This document shows, piece after piece, positions 61,877 to 64,000 of a stretch of DNA of 64,000 bases. How positions within the stretch are numbered: position 1 is the stretch's first letter; each line of letters starts with the position of its first letter. The stretch is from HIMB30 sp965655875 (GTDB taxonomy: Bacteria > Pseudomonadota > Gammaproteobacteria > Pseudomonadales > Litorivicinaceae): contig CBFHIN010000002.1 of NCBI GenBank assembly GCA_965655875.1, forward strand, positions 1-64,000, written 5' to 3'. The position numbers and the translations under genes were made by a program. Below the pieces are notes generated by a model. The model was given only the letters and a program-made list of their open reading frames with translations. It was not told where the DNA came from and did not search any database.

Positions 61877-62734
61877 TTGACGTTTGATGAATTTGTTTTG
61901 AAACCACAAACTATTTCCTACGCTGAAAATTGGATGCCAGGCCCTCAGAGGTTGCTCATCAAAACCATGGAGGCACTGACTGGCCGCGGTCGGTTGATGC
62001 GTCGGTATCGAAAATTCCAATCCGTCTCAACAACATTTCAAACTCCGGATGTTTGGGATGTCGCGATGGATCACTTAGGCTGCCGTGGCTTTGCTACCGA
62101 GCACATGCAGATTCCAAAAAGGCGTCCAGGTCAAGGGTTACTGCTAATCGCAAACCATCCATTCGGAGTCGCTGATGGAGTGACGCTCGCATGGATCGCA
62201 TCTCGCATTGATCCTGATTTCCGCGTGATAGCCAACGGTGTATTACGGCAAGAACCGTCACTGAACCCTAATATCTTGCCAATTGAATTCCAACCTGGTC
62301 GACAAGCCACAAAGCTCAATGTCGAAACACGACGTCAGTCGATCCAAACCCTGAAAAACGGCGGAGTCGTTGCACTCTTCCCTGCTGGGGGTGTCTCTTG
62401 GTCACAAAAACCGGGCGCGCCTGTTGAAGACGACCCTTGGAAACCGTTGGTCGGACGATTAATTAAGGCCTCTGGGTGCGACGTGCTTCCAATCCGATTT
62501 GAAGGAGCTAACTCCAATCTTTTCCAAAAAGCGTCTCGCACAGCACTGACACTCAGACTCGGCTTATACATGCACGAGGTGAAACGGCGTCTCGATCAGC
62601 CAATTTCCTTCGAACTTCTGCCGATCATCGAACAAAATGCGATCCCTGATATCCCCGAACAAGCCCTCGCGAACTGGCTCAGAAATCAGCTGTTGTCCGG
62701 AAGCGGAATAAATTCGTCATCCCCTGGAACTTGA
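61877..62734 (+). CDS. Hemolysin-like phospholipid/N-acyl acyltransferase
   Basis: The 285-aa protein has the acyltransferase motif NHPFGVADG (H94, D100) and later FPAGGVSWS and PIRFEGANSNLFQ, characteristic of PlsC-like/hemolysin-type acyltransferases acting on lyso-lipids at the membrane. No ATG is near; TTG 61877 is used here but lacks a strong Shine-Dalgarno, so the start is uncertain. Its 3' end overlaps the pirin gene on the opposite strand by 49 bp. Confidence 0.82.
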   Translation: MTFDEFVLKPQTISYAENWMPGPQRLLIKTMEALTGRGRLMRRYRKFQSVSTTFQTPDVWDVAMDHLGCRGFATEHMQIPKRRPGQGLLLIANHPFGVADGVTLAWIASRIDPDFRVIANGVLRQEPSLNPNILPIEFQPGRQATKLNVETRRQSIQTLKNGGVVALFPAGGVSWSQKPGAPVEDDPWKPLVGRLIKASGCDVLPIRFEGANSNLFQKASRTALTLRLGLYMHEVKRRLDQPISFELLPIIEQNAIPDIPEQALANWLRNQLLSGSGINSSSPGT

Positions 62735-63558
62735 GCAAAACGTCCGTCGACCCAATCAGCCTTCGCTTGCTCGATCCGCTCCTGATCCGACGACACAAAG
62801 TTCCACCACAAATGACGTGGCCCATCGAGCGGGGCACCACCAAACAGCAAGACACGAGCGCCGGATGGCGCCGAAATCGAGACATGCTGATTCGGGGCTA
62901 AAATCAGAAGCTCAGACTCGGGATAGGTAATACCGTCGATCTCAAGTGGACCATTCGCGCTAAATACCGCCCGCTCCTGATGGCCTTTGGGAAACTCAAC
63001 CTGGCTGCCGGCTCGCATAATTAAATCAACATATAACGCCTCTGAAGGAAATCGAACCGGGCTGTTGAGCCCAAACCAATCGCCTAAGAGTATGCGGCCG
63101 TCGACTCCATCTTCTGAGAATTGAGGTAATTGCCCTTCACCATAATGTTCAAAATTTGGAGCGGTCTCTTCAAGAGATTGAGGTAACGCGAGCCAGCTTT
63201 GGATTCCGAATAGCTCTGCCACGTTTTGACGAGATACGTCATCTGAACGTTCAGAGTGAACGATGCCTGATCCTGCAGTCATTAAATTGACAGCACCCGG
63301 CCCAATGATCATGTCATTACCTAAGCTATCACGGTGCTGCATGGCTCCCTTGAACAAGTAACTTAATGTTGAAAGTCCAATGTGTGGATGAGGTCGAACA
63401 TCAAGTCCAACATTCTCAATCAATTCACCGGGTCCAAACTGATCCCAAAAGACAAAAGAGCCGACGGACCGCTTTTCCCTTGACGGTAATGCACGCTTCA
63501 CTTCAAGGTTACCGATATCCGATGTTCTCGGAATAATCTGTGTTTCTACTGATGCCAT
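62686..63558 (-). CDS. Pirin-family bicupin
   Basis: This 290-aa bicupin shows the N-terminal cupin motifs FVFWDQFGPGE, HPHIGLSTLSYLFKG (metal histidines), MTAGSGIVHSE and a conserved second cupin ending GGAPLDGPRHLWWNFVSS. Bacterial pirins have quercetinase activity or bind metabolic enzymes. ATG 63558 with GGAGGA 4 nt upstream sets the start; the frame continues upstream without support. Confidence 0.93.
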   Translation of the reverse strand: MASVETQIIPRTSDIGNLEVKRALPSREKRSVGSFVFWDQFGPGELIENVGLDVRPHPHIGLSTLSYLFKGAMQHRDSLGNDMIIGPGAVNLMTAGSGIVHSERSDDVSRQNVAELFGIQSWLALPQSLEETAPNFEHYGEGQLPQFSEDGVDGRILLGDWFGLNSPVRFPSEALYVDLIMRAGSQVEFPKGHQERAVFSANGPLEIDGITYPESELLILAPNQHVSISAPSGARVLLFGGAPLDGPRHLWWNFVSSDQERIEQAKADWVDGRFAQVPGDDEFIPLPDNS

Positions 63559-63690
63559 AAGTTCCTCCATGGGTATAGTGTCGGGGCAACATATGCCAAG
63601 AAAAAGTGCTGACCAGATCGTTAATCCGTTCCATTTTGGAACCACTGACGGATACTTCCTTTTATTACCGAACGCGCGTATCGTCGCGCC

Positions 63691-64000
63691 ATGCTGACCG
63701 TGTGCCTCTATCAACCTGAAATACCCCCAAATACGGGGAACATCATTCGCTTATGTGCCAATACTGGAAGCCAACTCCATCTTATTCATCCATTGGGATT
63801 TTCTCTTGATGAAAAAGCCGTAAGACGGTCGGGGCTTGATTATCATGATCTCGCACGAGTTTCGGAATACGCGTCTTGGGAAGAATATGTCGGCTCGGCA
63901 ACATCGCGAATTTTTGCGCTTTCTACCAAAGGGACTGTCTCATACGAGGCTGTTGATTACCGAAATGATGATATTTTGCTATTCGGCCCCGAAACACGCG
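63691..64000 (+). CDS. trmL: tRNA (cytidine/uridine-34-2'-O)-methyltransferase (3' end outside window)
   Basis: Only 103 codons are inside the window; the family has about 155. The start MLTVCLYQPEIPPNTGNIIRLC, the HPLGFSLDEKAVRRSGLDY segment and ILLFGPETR match TrmL, a SPOUT enzyme that methylates the wobble ribose of tRNA-Leu isoacceptors. ATG 63691 is chosen by homology. It is divergent from the pirin gene. Confidence 0.93.
   Translation, partial: MLTVCLYQPEIPPNTGNIIRLCANTGSQLHLIHPLGFSLDEKAVRRSGLDYHDLARVSEYASWEEYVGSATSRIFALSTKGTVSYEAVDYRNDDILLFGPETR

Overview
The window reads as a stretch of chromosome from a free-living, probably marine gammaproteobacterium of the Pseudomonadales/Oceanospirillales type. 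Base composition is moderate (near 50% GC by eye). The gene order follows, from memory, the Pseudomonas chromosome: gltDB, aroBK, pilQ-M, divergent mrcA/ponA, rpmE, priA, argS, SPOR gene, hslVU, ubiEJB, hisIE, tatABC; then glnA-ntrBC, secB-grxC-rhodanese, gpmI-envC-ctpA, hisBHAF, asmA-mutY-yggX-tRNA-Phe. No plasmid, phage, transposase or CRISPR signature was seen.

Layout. 1-7.3 kb (minus): the 5' part of a metY-like sulfhydrylase, gltD and gltB. 7.3-12.6 kb (minus): a DamX-like ATPase, aroB, aroK and a compact pilQ-OP-N-M cluster, divergent from mrcA. 15.1-28.0 kb: SNase-like nuclease and rpmE (minus), then a long plus-strand run from priA to tatC covering replication restart, arginyl-tRNA charging, proteolysis, ubiquinone synthesis, histidine synthesis and Tat export. 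28.0-30.8 kb (minus): prolyl iminopeptidase and typA. 30.9-35.0 kb: glnA-ntrBC behind an NtrC/sigma54 promoter. 35-36.1 kb (minus): secB, grxC, rhodanese. 36.2-40.1 kb: gpmI, envC, ctpA. 40.1-42.8 kb (minus): hisBHAF. 42.9-46.2 kb: asmA, mutY, yggX and tRNA-Phe.

Downstream of tRNA-Phe the content turns accessory. From 46.3 to 56.7 kb lies a divergent catabolic locus. The minus arm is EamA exporter, Asp/Glu-type racemase, SDR, pxpB, pxpC, pxpA and ridA. The plus arm is DadA-like oxidase, TRAP transporter dctP-dctQ-dctM and a 2OG/Fe(II)-type oxygenase. Together they look like uptake, stereo-inversion, oxidative deamination and lactam opening of a cyclic or D-configured amino acid that I cannot identify. 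From 56.8 to 60.2 kb is a region of very small genes, four of them 44-62 codons, interspersed with a YdjM-type membrane protein, a DUF3833 lipoprotein and a zinc-ribbon, tail-anchored protein. The right end has a TauE/SafE permease, PHP phosphoesterase, acyltransferase, pirin and the 5' part of trmL.

The genome is tightly packed. Many operon genes overlap by 1-25 bp, and three convergent gene pairs share one TTAA that supplies TAA stops on both strands. With the small genes included there is no gene-free stretch above 300 bp. The longest gaps are 30803-31067, which holds the glnA regulatory region, and 58955-59206, where I see only a weak promoter-like pair.
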